Source: Mesorhizobium sp. B2-1-1 (GTDB taxonomy: Bacteria; Pseudomonadota; Alphaproteobacteria; Rhizobiales; Rhizobiaceae). Taken from it: a stretch of DNA of 64,000 nt. The stretch's first letter is position 1. Each line of letters begins with the position of its first letter. Of the stretch, positions 34,895 through 43,918 are shown piece after piece. A model generated the notes under the pieces. That model made no database searches. It was not told the origin of the DNA and saw only the letters and a list, made by a program, of their open reading frames with translations. The position numbers and the translations under genes were made by a program. The stretch spans positions 3,107,501-3,171,500 of the forward strand of contig NZ_CP083954.1 of assembly GCF_006442975.2 (NCBI RefSeq), in the 5' to 3' direction.

Positions 34895-36297
34895 TGGATA
34901 TCGCCGCGCTGAAACGCGATCTCGACGGGATAAAACTCGACGACAATCCGGCCATCGTCCAGCAGAAAAGCCGCGATTTCTACTGGTACAGCCCGGTGCT
35001 GAAGCAGCAGCTCGATCACGTCACCGGCGATCTTGTCGTGACGCCCAAGAACGAGGCCGAGCTGATCCGCGTGCTCGCCGCCTGCCACCGGCATGGCGTG
35101 CCAGTGACGCCGCGCGGCAGCGGCACAGGCAATTACGGCCAGGCGATGCCGCTCTCGGGCGGCGTCGTGCTCAATCTCGCCGAGATGAACGAGATCAAGT
35201 CGATCGCGCCGGGGCGTGTGGTGACCGGGCCGGGCGCGGTGCTGGCCGACATCGACAAGGCAACGCGGGCGCATTCAGGGCAGGAACTGCGGCTCTCACC
35301 CTCGACCTACAACACCGCCTCGATCGGCGGCTTCATCGCCGGCGGTTCGGGCGGCGTCGGTTCGATCAATTTCGGCGGCTTGCGTGATTTCGGCAATGTG
35401 CTGCGCCTGCGCGTGGTAACCATGGAGGCCGAGCCGAGGGCGCTCGAACTCACCGGCGAGGATCTGCACAAGGTGACCCACGCCTACGGCACCAACGGCA
35501 TCATCATGGAAGTCGAAATGCCGCTGACCGCGGCCTATGAGTGGATCGACATCATTGTCGGCTTCGACGCCTTCATGAATGCGGCGCGCTACGCCAACGC
35601 GCTGGCCTGCCAGGACGGCATCCTGACCAAGCTGATCACGCCGATCGCGGCACCGGTGCCGCAGCTCTATTTCAAACGGCACCAGAAATTCCTGAAGGAT
35701 GGGCAGAGCATCTGCGTCGTCATGGTGGCGCGGCATGGGCTGGACGCCTTTCTCGCTTTCACGCGGCGGGCTGGAGGCGAGGTGGTCTTCAATGCCGCGA
35801 CGGCGACGCCAGAGGAGAAAAAGGGCCTGCCGCCGGCCTATGAGCTGGCCTGGAATCACACGACGCTCAGGGCGCTGCGAATCGACCCCGACATCACCTA
35901 TCTGCAGTCGCTCTATCCCTTTCCCAACCAGCTGGCGCTGGTCGAGAAGATGGACGCGATGTTTCCGGGCGAAGTGTTCTCGCATCTGGAGTTCGTGCGG
36001 CTGGATGGCAACATCACCTGCTTCGGCCTGCCGCTGGTCAAGTTCACCACCGAGGCGCGGCTCGACGAGATCATCCGCTTGCATGAGGAGAATGGCTGCC
36101 CGATCTTCAACCCGCATCGTTACACGCTGGAAGAGGGCGGCATGAAGCAGACCGATGCGGTGCAACTCGCCTTCAAGCGCCAGACCGATCCGCAAGGACT
36201 GCTCAATCCCGGCAAGATGATCGCCTGGGAAAACCCGGATTATGATTACCGTTCGGGACGAACTTTTCTGTTCAAGGGGCTGCAGAGGACGGGATGA
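34894..36297 (+). CDS. FAD-binding oxidase/dehydrogenase (GlcD/PCMH type)
   Basis: The 467-residue flavoprotein has an N-terminal FAD_binding_4 domain, with VTPRGSGTGNYGQAMPLSGGVVLNLAEMN (about 70-99) and SIGGFIAGGSGGVGSINFGGLRDFGNVL. A C-terminal FAD-oxidase domain ends with the usual DPQGLLNPGKM. Relatives oxidise 2-hydroxy acids or sugar lactones. The actual substrate is unknown; by context it acts downstream of the cytosine-deaminase-like step. It overlaps the hydrolase stop by one base. Confidence 0.85.
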   Translation: MDIAALKRDLDGIKLDDNPAIVQQKSRDFYWYSPVLKQQLDHVTGDLVVTPKNEAELIRVLAACHRHGVPVTPRGSGTGNYGQAMPLSGGVVLNLAEMNEIKSIAPGRVVTGPGAVLADIDKATRAHSGQELRLSPSTYNTASIGGFIAGGSGGVGSINFGGLRDFGNVLRLRVVTMEAEPRALELTGEDLHKVTHAYGTNGIIMEVEMPLTAAYEWIDIIVGFDAFMNAARYANALACQDGILTKLITPIAAPVPQLYFKRHQKFLKDGQSICVVMVARHGLDAFLAFTRRAGGEVVFNAATATPEEKKGLPPAYELAWNHTTLRALRIDPDITYLQSLYPFPNQLALVEKMDAMFPGEVFSHLEFVRLDGNITCFGLPLVKFTTEARLDEIIRLHEENGCPIFNPHRYTLEEGGMKQTDAVQLAFKRQTDPQGLLNPGKMIAWENPDYDYRSGRTFLFKGLQRTG

Positions 36298-36316
36298 GGA
36301 GAGGTTCGCGCTTGAA

Positions 36317-36554
36317 CACCCCCCTCTGGCCTTCCGGCCCGGGCCCTTCGCTGTCGCTTCGGGCGTTCGTCGCTCGGAAAGCCAAGAAATTGGCTTCCCG
36401 TCCGCTGCGCGGACCACTCCTCACCCCCCTCAAGGGGGGAGATCGGCAGCTTAAGCGCTGCCGCCAACCTGCCGCGCTGACAATTGGCGAAAGCAAGGAG
36501 ATAGTCCGATCTCCCCCCATGCGGGGGAGATGCCCGGCAGGGCAGAGGGGGGTG
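36317..36554. repeat. 238-bp palindromic repeat element with 12-bp terminal inverted repeats
   Basis: CACCCCCCTCTG (36317-36328) is repeated inverted as CAGAGGGGGGTG (36543-36554). Internal palindromes include CCCCCCTCAAGGGGGG (about 36424-36439) and GATCTCCCCCCATGCGGGGG, followed by AGATGCCCGGCAGGGCAG, a motif also seen at the edge of the 19708-19896 element. It fills the 286-base gap between the flavoprotein and reductase genes. Frames crossing it are not genes. Confidence 0.7.
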
Positions 36555-36583
36555 CCTCGCGCTGACCCAGGCAATGCCTCGCC

Positions 36584-37165
36584 ATGAACATCCTCGTCCT
36601 CCACGCCCATCCGGTCGAAACCAGCTTCAATGCCGGCCTGCACCGGACGATCGTCGAGCGACTGACGGCTGCCGGTCATGCTATTGACGACTGCGACCTC
36701 TATGCCGAGGACTTCGACCCGCGGCTCTCTCGCCAGGAACGGCTGGACTATCACAATCCGCGCGGCTCCGCCGACCCTGCGGCGCCGTATGTCGAACGCC
36801 TGCTGCGCGCCGATGCGCTGGTGCTTTCCTATCCGGTCTGGAATTACGGCTTTCCGGCAATCCTGAAAGGGTTCTTCGACCGCGTCTTCCTGCCCGGCGT
36901 GTCGTTCAAGCTGGTCGACGGCAAGGCGCAGCCGTCGCTGCACAACATCAGGAAGATCGCGGCGGTCACCACCTATGGCGGCAGCCGGTTCCGCGCCATG
37001 CTGATGGGTGACCCGCCGCGCAAACTGATCAAGCGCATGCTGCGCACCACGGTCAAGCCGGGCGCTTCGGTTTCCTACCTGGCGCATTATTCGATGAACA
37101 TTTCGAGCGACGAGACGCGCAAGGCGTTCTTGGCCAAGGTCACGGCCAGCATGGACAGATTCTGA
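36584..37165 (+). CDS. Flavodoxin-like-fold NAD(P)H oxidoreductase, copy 1
   Basis: The 193-residue protein belongs to the Flavodoxin_2 (NQO/MdaB/KefF-like) family. MNILVLHAHPVETSFN begins the FMN-binding fold, DLYAEDFDPRLS and YPVWNYGFPAILKGFFDRVFLPG follow, and AVTTYGGSR closes the flavin site. It probably reduces quinones or a flavin used by neighbouring oxidases. It is separated from the flavoprotein by the repeat element, but the orientation is the same. It overlaps copy 2 by one base. Confidence 0.85.
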   Translation: MNILVLHAHPVETSFNAGLHRTIVERLTAAGHAIDDCDLYAEDFDPRLSRQERLDYHNPRGSADPAAPYVERLLRADALVLSYPVWNYGFPAILKGFFDRVFLPGVSFKLVDGKAQPSLHNIRKIAAVTTYGGSRFRAMLMGDPPRKLIKRMLRTTVKPGASVSYLAHYSMNISSDETRKAFLAKVTASMDRF

Positions 37166-37752
37166 TGCGCGCGCTGGTGGTTTATTGCCATCCGGTGCCG
37201 GAGAGTTTTTGCGCCGCTATCCGCGACACCGCCGTGGAGGTGCTGACGCGAAAGGGCTGGGAGGTGCGGCTGCTCGACCTCTACGCCGAGAAGTTCGATC
37301 CGGTGATGAGCTGCGAGGAACGGCGTTTCTACAACAACCAGGCGCCGCAGGACCTTGCGCTGAAGCCGCATTTCGAGCTGCTCAACTGGGCCGAGGCGAT
37401 CCTCTTCGTCTATCCGACCTGGTGGTACGGGCTGCCGGCGATGCTGAAGGGTTGGCTCGACCGGGTGTGGGCGACGGACGTCGCCTTCAAGCTGCCGGCC
37501 GGCAAGGGGCGGATCAAGTCGCTGATGCGGCATGTGACCAAGGTCGGCGTCATCACCACCTGCGGCGCGCCGACATGGTGGAGCGTCGTCGTCGGCCAGC
37601 CCGGGCGCAAGACCTTGCTGCGCGGCATGCGCGCGCTGTGCGCCACGCGCTGCCGGACCTTCTTCCTGGCGCACTATCTGATGGACGCCTCGACGCCGAA
37701 GACGAGAGCAGCGTTTCTGGCGAAGGTGCGGGCAAAGCTGGAGCGGTTTTGA
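37165..37752 (+). CDS. Flavodoxin-like-fold NAD(P)H oxidoreductase, copy 2
   Basis: This 195-residue paralogue of the preceding gene has the same order of motifs (MRALVVYCHPVPESF, DLYAEKFDPVMS, YPTWWYGLPAMLKGWLDRVWA, ITTCGAPTWWS). The pair presumably arose by tandem duplication and then diverged. One-base overlap (TGATG) suggests coupled translation and perhaps a heterodimer. The substrate is unknown. It ends the plus-strand cluster; the convergent DMGDH-like gene follows 45 bases on. Confidence 0.85.
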   Translation: MRALVVYCHPVPESFCAAIRDTAVEVLTRKGWEVRLLDLYAEKFDPVMSCEERRFYNNQAPQDLALKPHFELLNWAEAILFVYPTWWYGLPAMLKGWLDRVWATDVAFKLPAGKGRIKSLMRHVTKVGVITTCGAPTWWSVVVGQPGRKTLLRGMRALCATRCRTFFLAHYLMDASTPKTRAAFLAKVRAKLERF

Positions 37753-37764
37753 GGGGGCGAACTG

Positions 37765-37787
37765 CCTTCTCCCCTTGTGGGAGAAGG
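37765..37787. terminator. Hairpin between convergent genes
   Basis: CCTTCTCCC (37765-37773) and GGGAGAAGG (37779-37787) form a 9-bp stem with a CTTGT loop in the 45-base space between the reductase and the DMGDH-like gene. It has no long T-run on either strand, so it may be a weak bidirectional terminator. It is the same CTTCTCCC module as the larger repeats. Confidence 0.45.
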
Positions 37788-37797
37788 GAAAACCGCG

Positions 37798-40257
37798 CTA
37801 CGTCTTCACCCGTTCCGATTTCGGATCATACATCGGCTTCAGCGATGCCTCTGCCGCAAACCGCTCGCCGGCGATCTCGATCTCATAGGACGAGGCCAGC
37901 ACATCCGCCTCGGTCTCGCCCTGGCAGGGCACATAGCCCAGCCCGATCGCGCCGCCGAGATGGTGGCCGTAATTGCCTGAGGTGATCGGACCGACAATCT
38001 TGCCGTCGCGCAGGATCGCCTCGTTGTGGAAGAGCAGCGGTTGCGGGTCCTTCAGCCGGAACTGGACCAGCCGGCGGCTCAATCCGGCTTCCTTCTTCTT
38101 CAACACCGCGTCGCGACCGATGAAATCGCCCTTGGCCGTCTTCACCGCGAAGCCGAGGCCGGCTTCCAGCACATTGTCTTCGTCGGTGATGTCGTGACCG
38201 AAATGGCGGAAAGCCTTTTCGATGCGGCAGGAATCGAGCGTATGCAGCCCGCACAGCTTGAGGCCGACATCGGCGCCGGCCGCTTCGATGGCTTCAAAGA
38301 CGTGGGCCGCCTGGTCGGTCGAGACATAGAGCTCCCAGCCGAGTTCGCCGACATAGGTGACACGGTGGGCGCGGGCGAGGCCCATGCCGATCTCGATCTC
38401 CTGGAACGTGCCGAATGGGTTGTTCTCGTTGGAGAAGTCGTTGGGGCTGACCTTCTGGATCAGTTTTCGCGCATCCGGGCCCATCAGGCAGAGTACGCTT
38501 TCGGCAGCGGTTACATCGGTGATGACGACGAACTCATCTGTCAGGTGCTTGCGCAGCCAGGCGAGGTCGCGCTGCAGCGCGGCGCCGGGCACGACGAGGA
38601 AATAGGCGGTGTCCGACAGGCGCGACACCGTGAGATCGCTCTCGATGCCGCCGCGCCGGTTGAGCATCTGCGTGTAGACGATCTTGCCCGGCGCCACGTC
38701 CAGGTCATTGGCGCAGAGTTTTTGCAGGAAGGCGCAGGCGTCGCGGCCTTCGACGCGGATCTTGCCGAACGAGGTCATGTCGAACAGGCCGACCTTGTTG
38801 CGGACGGCGAGGTGCTCCTCGCGCTGGTTGTCGAACCAGTTCTGCCGCTTCCAGGAATAGCGGTACTCGCGCTCCTGTCCCTCGCGCGCGAACCAGTTGG
38901 CGCGCTCCCAGCCCGCGACCTCGCCGAACACGGCGCCGCGCGCCTTCAGATGCTCGTGCAGGGGTGAACGGCGCACGCCGCGCGATGTCGCCATCTGGCG
39001 ATAGGGGAAATGGTCGGCATAGAGCAGGCCGAGTGTTTCGGAGACGCGCTCCTTGAGGTAGCGGCGGTTCTTCTGGAACGGCTGGGCGCGGCGGATGTCG
39101 ACTTCCCACAGGTCGAACGGTGCCTCGCCGTCGTTGATCCACTGCGCCAGCGCCATGCCGGCGCCGCCTGACGAGACGATGCCGATCGAATTGTAGCCGG
39201 TCGCCATCCAGTAGCCACGCAGTTCCGGCGCCTCGCCGAGATAGTAGCGGTCGTCGGGCGTAAAACTCTCGGGGCCGTTGAAGAAGGTGTGGATGCCGGC
39301 GGTCGCCAGCATCGGCATGCGGTTGACGCCCATTTCCAGGATCGGCTCGAAATGGTCCATGTCCTCGGGCAACTGATCGAAGCAGAAGTCCTCGCGGATG
39401 CCGTCCATGCCCCACGGCTTGGCCACCGGCTCGAAGGCGCCGAGCATCATCTTGCCGGCGTCTTCCTTGTAATAGGCGCACTCGTCGGGCACGCGCAGCA
39501 CCGGCAGGCGGCTCAGCCCCGGGATCGGCTCGGTGACGAGGTAAAAATGCTCGCAGGCGTGCAGCGGGATGGTGACGCCGTTCTGGGCGCCCAGTTCGCG
39601 CGCCCACATGCCGGCGCAGTTGACGACGATGTCGGCCTCGATCGTGCCTTGCTCCTCGCCCTGCGCCCAGGACACGCCGGTGACGCGGCCTGCCTTGGTG
39701 TGGACCTTGGTGACCTTCACATTTTCAACGATGGTGGCGCCGCGCTGGCGCGCGCCCTTCGCCAGCGCCATGGCGATGTTGGCGGGGTCGCACTGGCCAT
39801 CAAGCGGCAGATGCACGGCGCCGACGACGTCGGACACGTTGAGATGCGGGTACATCTCCTTGACTTCCCTGGGCGAAATCTCGCGCACGTCGACATCGAA
39901 GGCGCGGGCGAGTGACGCCTGACGGTAGATCTCGTGCTTGCGCTCCTCGGTCAGCGCGACGGTGATCGAGCCGACTTGGCGCATGCCGGTGCCGACCTCG
40001 GTCTCGGCTTCCAGCTTGACGTAGAGGTCGGCCGAATATTTCGCCAGCCGCGTCATGTTCTGCGAGCCGCGCAACTGGCCGATCAGGCCGGCGGCATGCC
40101 ATGTCGTGCCCGAGGTCAGCTGCTTGCGCTCCAGAAGGACGATGTCGGTCCAGCCGAGCTTGGCCAGGTGATAGGCGACCGAGCAGCCGGAAACGCCGCC
40201 GCCGATGATGACGGCTCTTGCCTTGGCGGGAATGGTTCTGGGGGAAGGGATGTTCAT
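37798..40257 (-). CDS. Dimethylglycine/sarcosine dehydrogenase-like FAD- and folate-dependent oxidoreductase
   Basis: The 819-residue protein has an N-terminal DAO-type FAD domain (GGGVSG 19-24), the flavin-attachment motif SGTTWHAAG with candidate covalent H54, an FAO_M linker and a C-terminal GcvT/aminomethyltransferase domain (about 425-819). This is the plan of dimethylglycine and sarcosine dehydrogenases, which pass one-carbon units to tetrahydrofolate. The start at 40257 overlaps the upstream aminotransferase stop by 4 bases; a longer open frame to 40836 has no homology. The exact N-methyl substrate is not certain. Confidence 0.88.
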   Translation of the reverse strand: MNIPSPRTIPAKARAVIIGGGVSGCSVAYHLAKLGWTDIVLLERKQLTSGTTWHAAGLIGQLRGSQNMTRLAKYSADLYVKLEAETEVGTGMRQVGSITVALTEERKHEIYRQASLARAFDVDVREISPREVKEMYPHLNVSDVVGAVHLPLDGQCDPANIAMALAKGARQRGATIVENVKVTKVHTKAGRVTGVSWAQGEEQGTIEADIVVNCAGMWARELGAQNGVTIPLHACEHFYLVTEPIPGLSRLPVLRVPDECAYYKEDAGKMMLGAFEPVAKPWGMDGIREDFCFDQLPEDMDHFEPILEMGVNRMPMLATAGIHTFFNGPESFTPDDRYYLGEAPELRGYWMATGYNSIGIVSSGGAGMALAQWINDGEAPFDLWEVDIRRAQPFQKNRRYLKERVSETLGLLYADHFPYRQMATSRGVRRSPLHEHLKARGAVFGEVAGWERANWFAREGQEREYRYSWKRQNWFDNQREEHLAVRNKVGLFDMTSFGKIRVEGRDACAFLQKLCANDLDVAPGKIVYTQMLNRRGGIESDLTVSRLSDTAYFLVVPGAALQRDLAWLRKHLTDEFVVITDVTAAESVLCLMGPDARKLIQKVSPNDFSNENNPFGTFQEIEIGMGLARAHRVTYVGELGWELYVSTDQAAHVFEAIEAAGADVGLKLCGLHTLDSCRIEKAFRHFGHDITDEDNVLEAGLGFAVKTAKGDFIGRDAVLKKKEAGLSRRLVQFRLKDPQPLLFHNEAILRDGKIVGPITSGNYGHHLGGAIGLGYVPCQGETEADVLASSYEIEIAGERFAAEASLKPMYDPKSERVKT

Positions 40258-41435
40258 GCGGCCTCGCGGCGGTAGCTGGAGACAAAGCGGCGCAGCCGGA
40301 GCGCTGCTTCCCGCAAGACGGGTTCCGGCTGGCACAGGCTGACGCGGATATGGCCGGCCGCGGCCTCGCCGAAGCTGGAGCCGGGCATGACGCCGACCTT
40401 CTCCTTGTCGAGGAAGGCGAAAGCGAATTTCTCGTCGTCGGATTCGACGGCCGATATGTCGAGCATGACATACATGCCGCCTTCGGAGCCGCGCACGCCG
40501 ACATCGTTCATGCCTCGCACGGCGTCGAGCAGGACGGCGCGTCGCGCCGCATAGCGTTCGGCGATTTCCTTCACGCCATAACCCTTCTCCAGCGCCTGCG
40601 TGCAGGCGATCGAGATGAAGGCCGGCAGGCCGTAGGTCGTCACCAGATTGAGGTTGGTCAGCAGCGAGATCATCTCGCTCGGGCCGGTCAGCCAGCCCAT
40701 GCGCCAGCCGGTCATGCCGTGGCTCTTGGACATGGAATTGATGACCAGCGTGCGCTCGGCCATGCCGGGCAGGGAACGCGGCGAGATGTGCTCGCCACCG
40801 CCGAGCGTCCAATAGACTTCGTCGGACAGCAGCCACAAATCGTGCTCGCGGCAGACCTCGGCCAGCTGTTCCAGCCGTTCGCGCGAATAGACGGCTCCGG
40901 TCGGGTTGTTCGGCGTGTTAATCAGGATGGCGCGCGTGTTCGGCCGAAGTGCCGCGCGGATCATGTCGGCGCGGGGCTGGAAACCGTCCTCGGCCGGCGT
41001 CTCGACAACCGTGAAGGTCGCGCCCGCGGCGCTGAAGGTGTTGGGGTAGGTCGCGTAGTATGGCGCGACCACGATGGCGTGGTCGCCCGGGTCGAGCACG
41101 GCCTGCACGGCGGCGTAGAGCGCCGCCTGGCCGCCCGGCGTGGCGATGACCTGGTCCGGCGTCGTCCCGACGCCCGTGCAGGCGACCGAGGCCGCCGCCA
41201 TCGCCTTGCGCAGGCGCGGCAGGCCGGGCAAAGGGGTATAGTGGTGATTGCTGCCGCGAACCGCGGTCACGCAAGCCTCGATCGTTTCGGAAGGTGTGTC
41301 GAAATCGTGATCGCCGACCGACAGCATGATGATGTCCTCGCCGGCTTCCTTGCGGGCCCATGCGGCGAAGTGGACTTCCCAGCCATCCTTGCCCGACGGC
41401 ACGATGCCTGAAATGCGCGATGATGGTTTTGGCAT
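40254..41435 (-). CDS. PLP-dependent aminotransferase, class I/II
   Basis: The 393-residue fold-type I enzyme shows VGDHDFDTP (40-48), NNPTG (176-180), DEVY (205-208), the PLP lysine K237 in NSMSKSHGMTGWRMGW and a C-terminal HIRVSLCQ arginine. It resembles bacterial aspartate or aromatic aminotransferase-like enzymes in catabolic clusters. It lies between the two DMGDH-like genes and overlaps both by a few bases, so its substrate is probably an amino acid linked to the same N-methylated compound. The start at 41435 is chosen by the overlap with the upstream stop. Confidence 0.88.
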   Translation of the reverse strand: MPKPSSRISGIVPSGKDGWEVHFAAWARKEAGEDIIMLSVGDHDFDTPSETIEACVTAVRGSNHHYTPLPGLPRLRKAMAAASVACTGVGTTPDQVIATPGGQAALYAAVQAVLDPGDHAIVVAPYYATYPNTFSAAGATFTVVETPAEDGFQPRADMIRAALRPNTRAILINTPNNPTGAVYSRERLEQLAEVCREHDLWLLSDEVYWTLGGGEHISPRSLPGMAERTLVINSMSKSHGMTGWRMGWLTGPSEMISLLTNLNLVTTYGLPAFISIACTQALEKGYGVKEIAERYAARRAVLLDAVRGMNDVGVRGSEGGMYVMLDISAVESDDEKFAFAFLDKEKVGVMPGSSFGEAAAGHIRVSLCQPEPVLREAALRLRRFVSSYRREAA

Positions 41436-43888
41436 CAGGCTCTCAACCTTTCGTTCTTCGGATCCCACAAGGGCTCATCGTTCTGCACGACCGCCTTGAA
41501 ACGGTCGCCGAAGATCTCGATCTCCACGGCGGTGCCGGGCTCCGCCAGATCGGCACGCAGCATGCCGAGCGCGATCGACTTGCCGACGCGATGGCCCCAG
41601 CCGCCCGACGTCGTCTCGCCGACGATCTGGCCTTCACGCCACAGCGTCGACATGTAGGGCGCGTCGCAATCGCCGGGGTTTTCCACCACCAGCGTGACGA
41701 AGCGCTTCCTGACGCCCTGCTGTTTCTCGTTCTGCAGCGCTGCCTTGCCGCGGAACTCGGGCTTGTCCCATTTGACGAACCGCTCGAGCCCGCCTTGCAG
41801 GATCGAATAGTCGGTCGAAAGGTCGCCCTTCCAGGTGCGGTAGCCCTTTTCGAGCCGCAGCGAATCCAGCGCGTACATGCCGAATGGTTTCAGGCCGTGC
41901 GGCTGTCCCGCCGCGCAGATGGTGTCGAAAACGGCGGCGGTGTCGTCGACCCTGGTGTGGATTTCCCAGCCGAGTTCGCCGGCGAAGGAGACGCGGACCA
42001 GCTTCGCCCAGCGCCCGGCGATCTTGGTTTCCTGATGCGTGAGCCACGGCAAGGTCAGGTCGGCCTCACAGACGGCGGCGAGGATTTCCCGCGACTTGGG
42101 TCCGGCCAGGATTTGGGTGGAGAATTCCTCGGTCCGGTCGATCAGCTTGAAAGTCGCATCCACGGGCATGTGCGATTTCAGCCATTCGAAATCATGCCAT
42201 TGCGCCACCGCCGCGGTGATCAGCGTCATGGACTCCTCGCCGTGGCGCACCACCGACATTTCGGTGACGATGCGGCCCTTGTCGTCGGAGAAATAGACGA
42301 GACCGATGCGGCCGGGCTTCGGCACGAGGCCGGTCACTTGCCGGCTAAGCCATTCGGCGGCGCCCGGACCTTCGAGGTTGAAGCGCGAAAAACCCGGCAG
42401 GTCGAGGATGCCGGCGGCGTCGCGGACGGCCAGGCATTCCTCGCGCACGCGGTGCTGCCACGGCCCGTCGCGACGGAAGGTGAGCGTTGCTTCCTCCGAG
42501 ACGTCGTCGCCATCCTGCGCATACCAGGTGGCGCGCTCCCAGCCATTATAGGCGTCGAAGCGCGCGCCGAACGCCTTCATGCGATCATGGATCGGCGACA
42601 ATTTCCTGTCGCGTCCCGCCGGCCAGGCATGGCGCGGAAACTGGATGGCGTATTCGTTGCCGTAGATCTCCATGCCTTTGGCAACGCAGTAATCCGGAGC
42701 CGAAGCGAAGGACGTGAAGCGGCGCGGGTCGCAAGACCACATGTCCCATTCGGTCTGGCCTTGCGTGACCCATTCGGCCAACACCTTGCCTGCACCGCCG
42801 CCTTGCGCGATGCCGAAGGTGAAGACGCAGGCCTCGAACGCATTGGGGACGCCCGGCATCGGCCCGATCAGCGGATTGCCGTCCGGCGCATAGGGGATCG
42901 GGCCGTTGATGACCTTGGACAGGCCGGCGGTGCCCAGGATCGGCACGCGGGCGACGGCGTCGGCCAGATAATGTTCCAGCCGGTCGAGATCGTCGGGGAA
43001 AAGCTGGAAGGAAAAATCCTCCGGCATCGGATCGTTGTGACCCGCCCAATGCGCGCGGCAATTGCGCTCATAGGGGCCGAGATTCATGCCGTTCTTTTCC
43101 TGGCGCAGATAGTAGGAAGTGTCGACGTCACGCAGCAGCGGCAGCTTCCTGCCCTGTTCCTTCGACCATGCGGCGAGTTCGGGGATCTCCTCGAACAATA
43201 TGTACTGATGGCTCATCACCATCATCGGCACCTCGCGGCCGAACATTTTTCCAACTTCGGCGGCACGGTAGCCGGCGGCGTTGACGACGATCTCGCAGCG
43301 GATCTCGCCTTGCGGCGTCACGACCACCCATTCGTCCCTTTCGCGGCGCACGCCTGTCACCGGGCAGAAGCGTATGATCCGGGCACCCATGTCGCGCGCG
43401 CCCTTGGCCAGCGCCTGGGTCAGCTGCGCCGGGTCTATGTCGCCGTCGCTCGGGTCGTAGAGGGCGCCTTCCAGCTCATGCGTCTCGATGAAGGGATAGC
43501 GGCGCTTGATCTCGTCCGTGCCGACGATATCGATGTCCATGCCCTGGTAGCGGCCCATGCCCTTGGCGCGCTGGAACTCCTGCATGCGCTCTTGCGTGTG
43601 GGCAAGCCGCAGGGAGCCGGTGACATGGTAGTTCATGGGATAGTCGACGGCCTCGGCCAGCCCGCGATAGAGCTCGGTCGAATAGCGCTGCATGTTCATC
43701 AGCGACCAGGACGAGGAGAAGGTCGGCACATTACCGGCGGCATGCCAGGTCGAGCCGGAGGTGAGTTCATTCTTTTCCAGGAGAACGCAGTCGGTCCAGC
43801 CCGCCTTGGCGAGATGGTACAGAGAGGAGGCGCCAACGACACCGCCTCCGATGATCACCACGCGTGCCGTGCTCGGCAAACCGGCCAT
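41435..43888 (-). CDS. Second dimethylglycine/sarcosine dehydrogenase-like FAD- and folate-dependent oxidoreductase
   Basis: The 817-residue protein has the same DAO, FAO_M and GcvT architecture as its paralogue at 37798. It has GGGVVGASS (14-22) and SGSTWHAAGN with candidate flavin-linked H49. It differs widely from the paralogue in the substrate region, so the two probably handle different N-methyl compounds. ATG at 43888 is preferred since GGAGAAG lies just upstream; ATG at 43918 is an alternative. It follows the XRE regulator on the same strand. Confidence 0.88.
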   Translation of the reverse strand: MAGLPSTARVVIIGGGVVGASSLYHLAKAGWTDCVLLEKNELTSGSTWHAAGNVPTFSSSWSLMNMQRYSTELYRGLAEAVDYPMNYHVTGSLRLAHTQERMQEFQRAKGMGRYQGMDIDIVGTDEIKRRYPFIETHELEGALYDPSDGDIDPAQLTQALAKGARDMGARIIRFCPVTGVRRERDEWVVVTPQGEIRCEIVVNAAGYRAAEVGKMFGREVPMMVMSHQYILFEEIPELAAWSKEQGRKLPLLRDVDTSYYLRQEKNGMNLGPYERNCRAHWAGHNDPMPEDFSFQLFPDDLDRLEHYLADAVARVPILGTAGLSKVINGPIPYAPDGNPLIGPMPGVPNAFEACVFTFGIAQGGGAGKVLAEWVTQGQTEWDMWSCDPRRFTSFASAPDYCVAKGMEIYGNEYAIQFPRHAWPAGRDRKLSPIHDRMKAFGARFDAYNGWERATWYAQDGDDVSEEATLTFRRDGPWQHRVREECLAVRDAAGILDLPGFSRFNLEGPGAAEWLSRQVTGLVPKPGRIGLVYFSDDKGRIVTEMSVVRHGEESMTLITAAVAQWHDFEWLKSHMPVDATFKLIDRTEEFSTQILAGPKSREILAAVCEADLTLPWLTHQETKIAGRWAKLVRVSFAGELGWEIHTRVDDTAAVFDTICAAGQPHGLKPFGMYALDSLRLEKGYRTWKGDLSTDYSILQGGLERFVKWDKPEFRGKAALQNEKQQGVRKRFVTLVVENPGDCDAPYMSTLWREGQIVGETTSGGWGHRVGKSIALGMLRADLAEPGTAVEIEIFGDRFKAVVQNDEPLWDPKNERLRA

Positions 43889-43918
43889 GTTCTTCTCCAA
43901 CCCTTGGTCCAATTTCAT

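Noticed and set aside
40258..40836. 193-codon upstream extension of the DMGDH-like gene at 37798
   Set aside because: It runs antiparallel in reading sense to nothing known and lies inside the aminotransferase gene in another frame; family homology begins at 40257.
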